Part shown: in pieces, positions 1 to 6,295 of the stretch
Numbering within the stretch: position 1 is the stretch's first letter
How the letters are laid out: every line of letters starts with the position of its first letter
Source: an uncultured Ruminococcus sp.
GTDB lineage: Bacteria > Bacillota > Clostridia > Oscillospirales > CAG-272
Direction: 5' to 3'
Length of the DNA stretch: 11,955 bases
Assembly: GCA_902766115.1 (NCBI GenBank)
Contig: CACXCL010000086.1
Span: 1 to 11,955, forward strand
Position numbers and translations under genes: made by a program
Notes under the pieces: model-generated
What the model saw: the letters and a program-made list of their open reading frames with translations, nothing else
What the model was told of the DNA's origin: nothing
The model's database searches: none

Positions 1-6
1 ACTACC

Positions 7-92
7 GGGGCCCTTCGAATCCCTATGCAGCGAAAAAGAAAAGACGCCGAAAGGCGTCTTTTCTTTTTCAGCGGAATAGGGATTCGAACCCC
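7..92. repeat. Inverted repeat centred on terminator, with mirrored tRNA T-arm
   Basis: The left arm has GGGG (7-10), then TTCGAATCCCTAT (14-26) and the terminator arm (33-48). The right arm has the complementary terminator arm (53-68), ATAGGGATTCGAA (76-88) and CCCC (89-92). The 13-bp block is the T-loop and 3' T-stem of the tRNA-Gln on the minus strand, and it is present a second time on the plus strand. The left copy has an extra CCC between GGGG and TTCGAA, so it cannot form a normal 5-bp T-stem, and the bases between T-arm and terminator (27-32 and 69-75) do not match. It is probably a tRNA remnant or the end of a degenerate convergent tRNA; the window edge hides the rest. Confidence 0.6.
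33..68. terminator. Bidirectional intrinsic terminator after tRNA-Gln
   Basis: A perfect 16-bp stem: AAAAAGAAAAGACGCC (33-48), loop GAAA (49-52), GGCGTCTTTTCTTTTT (53-68). Read on the minus strand it begins directly after the tRNA discriminator base at 69 and ends in a U-rich tract. The A-rich and T-rich outer halves make it equally good on the plus strand, so it could also end a plus-strand transcript coming from left of the window. Confidence 0.9.
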
Positions 93-139
93 AACAAACA
101 GAGTCAGAGTCTGTCGTGCTACCTTTACACAATTCCGCT
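69..139 (-). tRNA. tRNA-Gln (anticodon CUG)
   Basis: On the minus strand the 71-nt gene folds into a full cloverleaf. The acceptor stem is AGCGGAA/TTCCGCT (139-133 with 76-70) and the discriminator is G at 69. The D-arm is GTGT...GCAC around AAAGGTA. The anticodon stem is ACAGA/TCTGT with loop CTCTGAC, giving anticodon CTG, which reads CAG. The T-arm is TGGGG-TTCGAAT-CCCTA. The A1-U72 pair and G73 suit glutamine identity. No CCA is encoded; the bases after G73 are AAA, so CCA must be added by the tRNA nucleotidyltransferase. A consensus promoter lies just upstream and a strong terminator abuts the 3' end, so it is a single-gene transcript. Confidence 0.93.
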
Positions 140-150
140 TTGCAGAGTGC

Positions 151-179
151 ATTATATCAAATATGCCCCGCTTTGTCAA
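151..179 (-). promoter_or_regulatory. Consensus sigma-70/A promoter for tRNA-Gln
   Basis: On the minus strand: TTGACA (179-174), a 17-bp spacer, and TATAAT (156-151) preceded by TG (TGATATAAT, an extended -10). Both hexamers match consensus exactly. The expected start is near 144, a few bases before the tRNA 5' end at 139, leaving almost no leader. This fits a strongly expressed stable RNA gene. Confidence 0.93.
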
Positions 180-302
180 GTGTTATTCACAAATTTTTTC
201 ACTCTCTCCCCTTCATTTTCCCGCAGCGCCGCATTTTTCCTCATTACCGCCGCGGCATATCGGAGATAATAAGATCGAATCTACCGAAAGAGGTTTAATG
301 AT

Positions 303-923
303 ATGAAGAAAAAAACGATCATACCCCTTATCGCCCTTCTGACGGCGGCTCTCTCCGTCGGCGCGTCCGCCGCGGGGGACGTCTACACGGTGGTGAAGGG
401 CGACTCCATGTGGAAGATCGCCGTCCGGTACGAGGTGGGGCTGTCCGAGCTGATCGACGCCAATCCGCAGATCAAAAATCCCGCCCTCATCTACCCCGGC
501 GACAGGATCGCCATCCCGGAAAAATCATCCCTCGTATCTCTGGAGGACGAGGTCATCCGCCTCGTGAACTCGGAGCGCGGGAAGCGCGGTCTCCCCGCTC
601 TCGCGAAGAACTGGGAGCTCAGCCGGGTGGCGCGGTACAAATCCGAGGATATGTTGAATAAAGGGTACTTCGCCCACACCTCCCCGACCTACGGCTCGCC
701 CTTCGACATGATGGAATCGTTCGGGCTGCGGTTCACCGCCGCGGCGGAGAACATCGCCTACGGACAGCGGACCCCCGCCGAGGTAATGTCCGCCTGGATG
801 AACTCACCCGGCCACCGTTCCAACATCCTGAGCGGCAACGTCAGTGAGATCGGCGTAGGCGTCGCCAAAAAATCCAACGGCACCCTCTACTGGACGCAGA
901 TGTTCATGCGACCCGCGAGGTGA
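303..923 (+). CDS. Secreted LysM-CAP domain protein (YkwD/SafA-like)
   Basis: A 206-residue exported protein. Residues 1-24 are a signal peptide (MKKK, hydrophobic core, ASA-A cleavage region). A LysM domain (about 27-72; YTVVKGDSMWKIA, then NPALIYPGDRIAIP) should bind N-acetylglucosamine-containing wall polymer. A CAP/SCP domain follows (about 83-203) with the usual cavity residues visible: H125 in FAHTSP, E149 in AEN and H171 in SPGHR. LysM plus CAP is common in Clostridia and Bacilli, including spore-associated and YkwD-like proteins; the biochemical role of bacterial CAP domains is not settled. The start is fixed by GAAAGAGG (286-293), 9 nt before ATG; an ATG at 298 is out of frame and stops at once. 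The gene stands alone on the plus strand, ends at a strong terminator, and faces the minus-strand genes. I found no convincing promoter; GATAAT near 264 is only a weak -10 candidate. Confidence 0.9.
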   Translation: MKKKTIIPLIALLTAALSVGASAAGDVYTVVKGDSMWKIAVRYEVGLSELIDANPQIKNPALIYPGDRIAIPEKSSLVSLEDEVIRLVNSERGKRGLPALAKNWELSRVARYKSEDMLNKGYFAHTSPTYGSPFDMMESFGLRFTAAAENIAYGQRTPAEVMSAWMNSPGHRSNILSGNVSEIGVGVAKKSNGTLYWTQMFMRPAR

Positions 924-945
924 CCGCGGAGATACCGGCGTAACG

Positions 946-977
946 AAAAGGTCCCCGAATCCATCGGGGGCCTTTTT
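946..977. terminator. Bidirectional terminator between convergent genes
   Basis: AAAAGGTCCCCGA (946-958), loop ATCCA (959-963), TCGGGGGCCTTTTT (964-977). The stem has one G-T pair and is bordered by A-run and T-run, so it works on both strands. It lies 22 bp after the LysM-CAP stop codon and about 100 bp after the stop of the pantothenate kinase, and probably serves both. Confidence 0.9.
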
Positions 978-1079
978 GAGTACTGCCGTCACCCCGGCGT
1001 GGTCAGTGCCGGCGGTAATACTATTATATTCATTCTTTTCGAAATGTATACAGCACGGGCGCATTCCTCCGGCGGAAAA

Positions 1080-1922
1080 TCAGTCTTTTTCCGCCAGCGC
1101 CGCCCCGATGACCGTACCGAACCGCGAATACTCCGGTATCGTGAAGTTCATGTCGAACAGCTTGTTCAACCCCTCAAAAACGGCGCGCGCCGTCTCCATG
1201 CCGGACAAGTTGCCCGTAAGCACCACGTCCCGCAGGCCGTAGTTCCGCGCCGCGAAGATAGACACCATCCCGATGGTCTCGAACACCATGTTGATGATGC
1301 CGAGGGCGATATCCGCCTGGGTGGCGATGTCGCTGAGCTTGCCGAAGTTCGACGCAGTGGTGTTGTCGGTAAATCCGGGGATGCTGTCGTGGTTCACGAT
1401 GTCGCCGATCTTCAGGTCCACGCGGTCGAGAGAGCCGCCCTTCGCCAGCGCCTCGATGTGCTCGATGGTGTCCATGCCGAGGAGCTTCTTCGACAGACCC
1501 ACCAGGGTGCCTCCTCCCACTCCGGTACCGCCCAGGTGACGGGGCTTCTTCCCCGCCTCCGCGTGCACCAGCGCCGTGCCGGTGCCGAGGCTCGCCACGA
1601 TCGCTGTCTCATAACCCGAAAGATACAGCCCGCCGAGCCCGATGGCCTTGAACTCCTCCACCTTCTCGCAGGGCAGATCGTAGATGGGCTTAGTGATGAA
1701 CGACGACCCCGCGCCGGTGATCTTCACCTTTTCGATATCTTCGAGGCTCAGGCCGTTCTCGTCGAGAAACTTGCCGAACGCGCCGAACGTGGCGGTCACA
1801 GGATCCGTGGCGCGCACGAAGATCGGATCTATCAGCGACGAGGGTTCGGTGCCTCCGCGGAATCCCACGATCTTGGTGGTGCTCCCGCCGACGTCGATCC
1901 CGATTACCGTTTTATCTCTCAT
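1080..1922 (-). CDS. coaW: Type II pantothenate kinase
   Basis: A 280-residue ASKHA-fold kinase that phosphorylates pantothenate with ATP, the first step of coenzyme A synthesis, in the cytoplasm. Visible motifs: phosphate-1 GIDVGGSTTK (8-17), a VEEF segment (88-91) holding the likely catalytic glutamate, GTGTAL (113-118), the glycine-rich GGTGVGGGTLVGL (131-143), and a C-terminal RFGTVIGAAL. The order and length match the Staphylococcus CoaW type rather than CoaA or CoaX. It is related in fold to BadF/BcrA activases, but lacks their cysteine-cluster signature, so I prefer pantothenate kinase. The start is ATG at 1922; the ribosome site is weak (GAAAGCGAG). It begins 29 bp after the lipoprotein gene, so the two are probably cotranscribed. 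Type II enzymes are often insensitive to CoA feedback, but that cannot be read from this sequence. Confidence 0.88.
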   Translation of the reverse strand: MRDKTVIGIDVGGSTTKIVGFRGGTEPSSLIDPIFVRATDPVTATFGAFGKFLDENGLSLEDIEKVKITGAGSSFITKPIYDLPCEKVEEFKAIGLGGLYLSGYETAIVASLGTGTALVHAEAGKKPRHLGGTGVGGGTLVGLSKKLLGMDTIEHIEALAKGGSLDRVDLKIGDIVNHDSIPGFTDNTTASNFGKLSDIATQADIALGIINMVFETIGMVSIFAARNYGLRDVVLTGNLSGMETARAVFEGLNKLFDMNFTIPEYSRFGTVIGAALAEKD

Positions 1923-1951
1923 GTCATAATCTCGCTTTCTTTTGTGGTGGT

Positions 1952-2788
1952 TCAGTCAACGTCCGGGAACACGATCTCCTGGTCCCCGTCCGGATCCGAG
2001 ATCTCGGTGGTCGCGACCTGTGAGAGAGTCATGTTCATGCTGACGCCGCTCATTTCCATCGCCATTTCCAGATCGAACGAGAGGCTGACTCTCGATATGT
2101 ATCCGTCCGGGGCGATCGTGTACTCGCATTCGGGATCGCCCGACACCTCGCACCGGGTGATCTTTGCTCCTATGGCCTCGTATGACGAAAGGAGATCGCT
2201 GAGCATATCGCCGATCCTTTCGTTATAGTCCTTCCCTTTTATCACTATTTTCAGCGTCAGCCCGGACGGGCTGTCGGAGACGACGTTGATTCGGTCGATC
2301 TCATCCTTGCCGAACAGTTCGATCTTCTGGTTTTCGATAGAGCCGAGGGACGCGGCGACAGCGTTCGCGTCGGGACCTGTCTTCGATATGACCGTATAGT
2401 CTCCCTCGCCGCCCTGTCTGTAATAGTAGTTGTCCTTGTCGGAGAACAGGTCGAACTCCACCTCCCGGGTCTCGCTGTAAGCGTCGGTGGACGTTACCCC
2501 GTGAGTCTCGGTAAGCAGTGTCCCGTCGTCCGCGTATTTCATCTTGGACGTGCCGGTGGAGGTGGTTTTCGTCTCCACCGTGGAGCCCCCGCCGAGATCG
2601 ATAGAGATGACCTGCTCGGAATCCGTCTTCGAGACGTAGCTCGTGAATCCGTTGGTCTTCTCCACCGCCGCCGAATATTTGCCGTAGATCTCGCCCTCGC
2701 TCTCCGTCTTCTTCCCTCCGCAGGAGAAAAGGGCGAGGCAGGACAGGATCAGCAGGCATGCAAGGACAGCCGACGTTATCTTTTTCAT
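1952..2788 (-). CDS. Putative lipoprotein, unknown function
   Basis: A 278-residue exported protein of no family I recognise with confidence. Residues 1-23 form a lipoprotein signal: MKKI, a hydrophobic stretch, and LFSC with the lipid-attachment Cys at 23 (Phe at -2 is slightly unusual). The mature part is Ser/Thr/Asp-rich and alternates short polar and hydrophobic segments as in beta-rich proteins. The C-terminal part (CEYTIAPDGYISRV, then SLSFDLEMAMEMSG, ending EIVFPDVD) recalls LolA/LppX-like or DUF6612-type lipoproteins, a weak resemblance only. The start is ATG 2788 with AAAGGA about 12 nt upstream; an in-frame extension to 3049 runs through the neighbouring terminator and ATPase gene and is not credible. 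It sits between the sugar ATPase terminator and coaW. Confidence 0.8.
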   Translation of the reverse strand: MKKITSAVLACLLILSCLALFSCGGKKTESEGEIYGKYSAAVEKTNGFTSYVSKTDSEQVISIDLGGGSTVETKTTSTGTSKMKYADDGTLLTETHGVTSTDAYSETREVEFDLFSDKDNYYYRQGGEGDYTVISKTGPDANAVAASLGSIENQKIELFGKDEIDRINVVSDSPSGLTLKIVIKGKDYNERIGDMLSDLLSSYEAIGAKITRCEVSGDPECEYTIAPDGYISRVSLSFDLEMAMEMSGVSMNMTLSQVATTEISDPDGDQEIVFPDVD

Positions 2789-2814
2789 CTCAACAAATCC
2801 TTTCGTTTCTTCAC

Positions 2815-2844
2815 AAAAAAGGACCGTGCCGGACGGCACGGTCC
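2815..2844 (-). terminator. Terminator after sugar ABC ATPase
   Basis: On the minus strand: GGACCGTGCC, loop GTCC, GGCACGGTCC, then TTTTTT. The perfect 10-bp GC-rich stem starts 11 bp after the ATPase stop codon. Only 26 bp separate it from the next start codon, at 2788, so it may act as an attenuator for the lipoprotein and coaW rather than a full stop. Confidence 0.9.
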
Positions 2845-2855
2845 CATGGGTCTTG

Positions 2856-3971
2856 TTACTGGACGATGCAACGCTCGGTCTCTTTGTCGAAGATGTGGAT
2901 CCTTGACATGTCGAACGCCACATTGCAGACGTCTCCGGCGCGGGTCGTCGATCTCGGCGACACTCTCGCGATGAGGTTCGTCTCCTCGGAGGAGAGATAG
3001 AGATAAATCTCGGCGCCCATAAGCTCGGTGACTTCCACGTCCGCCTCAATGATGGCGTCGGGCATGACTTTGAAGAACGCCTCGTCGTCGTGGATACACT
3101 CGGGACGGATGCCGATGACGACTTCCTTGCCTATGTAATCCTGAAGAGCTTCCGCTTCCGCCTTCTCCTTCGGCAGCTTCAGCGTGTTGGTGCCGAATGT
3201 GACGAACATATCGCCGCCCTTCTTCTCAAGGGTGCAGGTGATGAAGTTCATCTGCGGAGTTCCGATAAATCCGGCGACGAACAGGTTAGCCGGCTTGTCG
3301 TACAGATTCTGAGGAGTGTCGACCTGCTGGATAACGCCGTCCTTCATAACGACGATGCGGGTAGCCATGGTCATGGCCTCCACCTGGTCGTGAGTGACGT
3401 ATACGAACGTGGTCCCGACTCTCTGGTGGATTTTCGTAAGCTCGGTCCTCATGGTCGCGCGGAGCTTCGCGTCGAGGTTTGACAGAGGCTCGTCGAGCAG
3501 GAACACTTTGGGGTTACGGACGATGGCGCGTCCCAGGGCGACACGCTGCTTCTGACCGCCGGACAGAGCCTTCGGCTTTCTGTCGAGCAGGTGAGAAATA
3601 TCAAGAATGCGCGCGGCTTCCTCGACTCTGCGTTTGATCTCCTCTTTCGGAGTCTTGCGGAGCTTCAGACCGAATGCCATGTTATCAAACACGGACATGT
3701 GCGGATAGAGAGCGTAGTTCTGGAACACCATCGCGATATCGCGATCCTTCGGGGCGACGTCGTTCACCAGCTTGTCGCCGATGAAAAGTTCGCCTTCCGT
3801 GATCTCTTCAAGTCCGGCGATCATACGGAGAGTCGTGGATTTACCGCATCCGGAAGGACCGACCAGGATCAGGAACTCTTTGTCCTTGATGTCGAGGCAG
3901 AAATCCGATACGGCGGTTACGCCGGCGCCGGGATACTTCTTGTAAATGTGTTTCAGTGAAAGGCTTGCCAT
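2856..3971 (-). CDS. Sugar ABC transporter ATP-binding protein (MsmK/UgpC/MalK family)
   Basis: A 371-residue cytoplasmic ATPase that powers carbohydrate import by CUT1-type ABC transporters. All nucleotide-binding motifs are intact: Walker A GPSGCGKST (38-46), Q-loop Q84, signature LSGGQ (136-140), Walker B VFLLD with E161, and switch H194 in YVTHDQ. A C-terminal OB/TOBE regulatory domain (about 235-360, with GIRPE at 287-291) is typical of MalK, MsmK and UgpC. The length is normal for the family. The start is ATG 3971 with AGGAGG 7 nt upstream. No permease or solute-binding gene is in the window, and the gene has its own promoter region and terminator. It is therefore probably a shared MsmK-like ATPase serving several sugar transporters encoded elsewhere. 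The exact substrate cannot be assigned. Confidence 0.93.
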   Translation of the reverse strand: MASLSLKHIYKKYPGAGVTAVSDFCLDIKDKEFLILVGPSGCGKSTTLRMIAGLEEITEGELFIGDKLVNDVAPKDRDIAMVFQNYALYPHMSVFDNMAFGLKLRKTPKEEIKRRVEEAARILDISHLLDRKPKALSGGQKQRVALGRAIVRNPKVFLLDEPLSNLDAKLRATMRTELTKIHQRVGTTFVYVTHDQVEAMTMATRIVVMKDGVIQQVDTPQNLYDKPANLFVAGFIGTPQMNFITCTLEKKGGDMFVTFGTNTLKLPKEKAEAEALQDYIGKEVVIGIRPECIHDDEAFFKVMPDAIIEADVEVTELMGAEIYLYLSSEETNLIARVSPRSTTRAGDVCNVAFDMSRIHIFDKETERCIVQ

Positions 3972-4018
3972 TTATATTCCTCCTGGGAACTAAAAAATCG
4001 TACAAATTGACAAAGATA

Positions 4019-4047
4019 ATTGTATCAAAAAAATTCGATAATTTAAA
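4019..4047 (-). promoter_or_regulatory. Probable promoter of sugar ABC ATPase
   Basis: On the minus strand: TTTAAA (4047-4042) as a -35 matching 4 of 6, a 17-bp spacer, and TACAAT (4024-4019) matching 5 of 6. The expected start is near 4012, giving a leader of about 40 nt before ATG 3971. The whole stretch 3980-4110 is strikingly AT-rich against a GC-rich background, as expected of a regulated promoter. Confidence 0.6.
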
Positions 4048-4080
4048 GAGTACTTTTCTCCAAAAATCAAGTCGCGATTT

Positions 4081-4103
4081 TGTACATATTGTACATATCG
4101 TAC
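4081..4103. promoter_or_regulatory. Tandem GTAC repeats, possible operator
   Basis: Two exact 9-bp copies of TGTACATAT (4081-4089, 4090-4098) are followed by CGTAC (4099-4103), giving three GTAC cores at 9-bp steps. TGTACA is itself palindromic, so TGTACA-TAT-TGTACA also reads as an inverted repeat. It lies about 34 bp upstream of the proposed -35 of the sugar ATPase and 25 bp downstream of the tex stop codon. A binding site for a carbohydrate regulator is a guess from position. Confidence 0.4.
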
Positions 4104-4105
4104 TT

Positions 4106-4134
4106 AAAACAGACCGTGACGGAGACCTCAGTCT
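4106..4134 (-). terminator. Possible weak terminator at end of tex
   Basis: On the minus strand AGAC-TGA pairs with TCA-GTCT, the latter with a two-base bulge, around an 8-nt loop, followed by GTTTT. The tex stop codon TGA lies in the stem. The stem is short and the U-tract poor, so termination here is uncertain; transcripts from the five-gene operon might run on into the sugar ATPase. Confidence 0.3.
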
Positions 4135-6275
4135 TTCATCGTCAGACCGATCCTGCCCCGGGCGGTGTCCACGGACTTGACCCTCACCTCCACCACGTCG
4201 CCCACGGAGAGGACCTCGGACGGGTGTCTGATATACTTGTTCGAGATCTCCGAGATATGGACCAGCCCGTCCTGGTGGACGCCGATATCCACGAACGCGC
4301 CGAAGTCGATGACGTTGCGCACCGTGCCCCGGAGCTTCATTCCCACGGTCAGATCCTCGATCCTCAGGACTCGGTCCTTCAGCTCGGGAAGAGGCAGAGA
4401 GTCGCGGACGTCGCGGCCCGGTTTTTCAAGCTCGGAGGCGATATCCATAAGCGTTGGCTCGCCGCAGCCGAGCTCCGCCGCCAGCTTCGCCGCCCCGTAC
4501 CCGCGCACCTTTTTGACAAGTCCCGCAAGCTTCCCCGCCGCTGCGTCTTCCTCGGTCAGGGAGAACTTTTCAAGCACACCCTTTGCGATGGAATATGATT
4601 CCGGGTGGACTCCGGTGTTGTCGAATACCACCGGAGATCCGGGGACCCTCAGGAACCCCGCCGCCTGCTCGTACGCCTTCGCCCCGAAGCGGGGCACCTT
4701 CATAACGTCCGCCCGGGTGGCGAACTCGCCGTGCTCGTCCCTGTATTTCACGATGTTTTTCGCGGACGCCGAGTTGATGCCGGAAATATAGGACAGGAGC
4801 GAGTGTGACGCCGTGTTCAGGTCCACTCCCACCGCGTTGACACAGTCCTCCACCACGCCCGACAGCGCCTCGTCGAGGCGCGCCGGCTTCATGTCGTGCT
4901 GATACTGTCCCACGCCGATGGACTTGGGGTCGATCTTCACCAGCTCCGCCAGGGGATCCTGGAGCCGGCGGGCTATAGACACCGCGGACCGCTCCGTCAC
5001 GTCGTAATCCGGAAATTCCTCGGCGGCGAGCTTCGACGCGGAATAAACGCTTGCTCCCGCCTCGGACACGATGACGTATTTCGTCGTCCCGCCCATTTCC
5101 CGGAGGGTATCGGCGATGAACATCTCGCTCTCGCCGGAGGCGGTGCCGTTTCCGATGGCGACCACGTCCACGGAGTACTTCTCGATGAGCCGCTTTACCA
5201 CTCTCTTCGCCTCCTCGATCCTCTCGTGAGGCTTGGTGGGATAGATAACGGCGGTATCCACCGGATGACCGGTCTTCGTCACCACGGCGAGCTTGCATCC
5301 GGTACGGTAGCCCGGGTCGTAGCCGAGGACTGTCTTCCCCTTCAGCGGCGCCTGCATCAGCAGATGCTTCAGATTCTGGGAGAAAAGGCCGATGGCGCTC
5401 TCGGACGCCCTGTCGAACAGATCGGAGCGGATCTCCCTCTCGATGGACGGCGCGATGAGCCGGTCGTAGCTGTCGCAGATCGTTTTCACCAGCAGCCCGG
5501 ACACGGGGCTGCCCGGCTCGGTCACGACGCGGGACGTGAGGTAATTCAGCACGGCGTCGCGCTCCACGGTGATGCCGACCCGCAGGACCTCCTCGTTCTC
5601 GCCCCGGTTCAGAGCCAGGACTCTGTGAGACGGTATCTTCGATACCTTTTCGCTGTATTCGTAGTACTGTTCGAAAACGGGACCGTCCTTTACCTTCTTC
5701 GATTCGATAAAGCCGTAATCGAAAGTGATGGTACGGATCGCCTTTCTGTACTCGGCGTTGTCGGAGATCTCCTCGGCGATGATGTCCAGCGCCCCGGCGA
5801 TCGCCGCTTCCGCGTCCGGAACGCCCTTTTCTTCGTCAACGTACTCTGCGGCGGTCTCCTCGACGGAGGGGGAATAATCCTTTCTCTGCTCGAGGATGAG
5901 CCGCGCAAGAGGCTCCAGTCCCCTCTCCTTCGCCACGGACGCTCTCGTCTTCCGCTTCGGACGGTACGGACGGTATATATCCTCGATCTCCGTCAGCGTT
6001 TCCGCCGCGGCGAGGGCTGCGGCGATCTCGTCCGTCATGGCGCCGAGCTCCGTTATGAGGCCCGACACGGACTGCCGCTTTTCCTCGAGGCTGCGCAGGT
6101 ACGTCAGCCGCTCGGACAGCTTCCTCAGCTGCTCGTCGTCCAGACCCCCGGTGGCCTCTTTTCTGTATCTCGAAATAAAAGGGACCGTGTTCCCGCCGTC
6201 CAGCAGCTCCACGGCGGCGTCGGCCTGTCCCTGCCTTATTCCCAGTTCCTTTGCAAGTTTTTCGTTGATTGTCAT
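4128..6275 (-). CDS. tex: Tex family RNA-binding transcription accessory protein
   Basis: A 715-residue cytoplasmic protein, the usual length for bacterial Tex. In order: helical N-terminal Tex region with VPFISRYRKEATGGLDD (31-47); a YqgF/RNase H-like domain beginning VLGYDPGYRTG (316-326) with GNGTASGESE (375-384) and YSASKLAAEEFPD (411-423); helix-hairpin-helix segment about 480-545 (VDLNTAS, then SGINSASAKNIV); and a C-terminal S1 RNA-binding domain about 644-713 (GTVRNVIDFGAFVDIGVHQDG). Tex binds RNA and affects transcription and virulence-factor or toxin expression in several bacteria; its precise reaction is unsettled. The start is ATG 6275, with GGGAGA 6 nt upstream; longer in-frame extension overlaps rsuA. 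It follows the pseudouridine synthase by 20 bp and is the last gene of the operon. Confidence 0.95.
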   Translation of the reverse strand: MTINEKLAKELGIRQGQADAAVELLDGGNTVPFISRYRKEATGGLDDEQLRKLSERLTYLRSLEEKRQSVSGLITELGAMTDEIAAALAAAETLTEIEDIYRPYRPKRKTRASVAKERGLEPLARLILEQRKDYSPSVEETAAEYVDEEKGVPDAEAAIAGALDIIAEEISDNAEYRKAIRTITFDYGFIESKKVKDGPVFEQYYEYSEKVSKIPSHRVLALNRGENEEVLRVGITVERDAVLNYLTSRVVTEPGSPVSGLLVKTICDSYDRLIAPSIEREIRSDLFDRASESAIGLFSQNLKHLLMQAPLKGKTVLGYDPGYRTGCKLAVVTKTGHPVDTAVIYPTKPHERIEEAKRVVKRLIEKYSVDVVAIGNGTASGESEMFIADTLREMGGTTKYVIVSEAGASVYSASKLAAEEFPDYDVTERSAVSIARRLQDPLAELVKIDPKSIGVGQYQHDMKPARLDEALSGVVEDCVNAVGVDLNTASHSLLSYISGINSASAKNIVKYRDEHGEFATRADVMKVPRFGAKAYEQAAGFLRVPGSPVVFDNTGVHPESYSIAKGVLEKFSLTEEDAAAGKLAGLVKKVRGYGAAKLAAELGCGEPTLMDIASELEKPGRDVRDSLPLPELKDRVLRIEDLTVGMKLRGTVRNVIDFGAFVDIGVHQDGLVHISEISNKYIRHPSEVLSVGDVVEVRVKSVDTARGRIGLTMKD

Positions 6276-6295
6276 GTCCGTCTCCCGTTTCCGTT

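Noticed and set aside
14..88. Attachment-site pair for an integrated element at the tRNA
   Set aside because: The two T-arm copies are inverted and only 50 bp apart; an att pair should be direct repeats flanking an element with an integrase, and none is present.
25..306. Plus-strand open frame of 93 codons over the tRNA region
   Set aside because: It runs through a terminator and the antisense of a tRNA gene, has no ribosome site, and its translation is low-complexity Arg/Lys/Phe-rich.
1080..1922. BadF/BcrA-type activase as identity of this gene
   Set aside because: The fold is related, but the glycine-rich GGTGVGGG block and VEEF segment fit type II pantothenate kinase, and the activase cysteine signature is absent.
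999..2228. Plus-strand open frame of 409 codons
   Set aside because: It is the antisense of coaW and part of the lipoprotein gene; its Arg/His/Val-rich composition is typical of a shadow frame in GC-rich DNA, while the minus-strand frames show family motifs.
2789..3049. N-terminal extension of the lipoprotein
   Set aside because: The extra 87 codons overlap the ATPase gene and a terminator; the signal peptide and ribosome site place the start at 2788.
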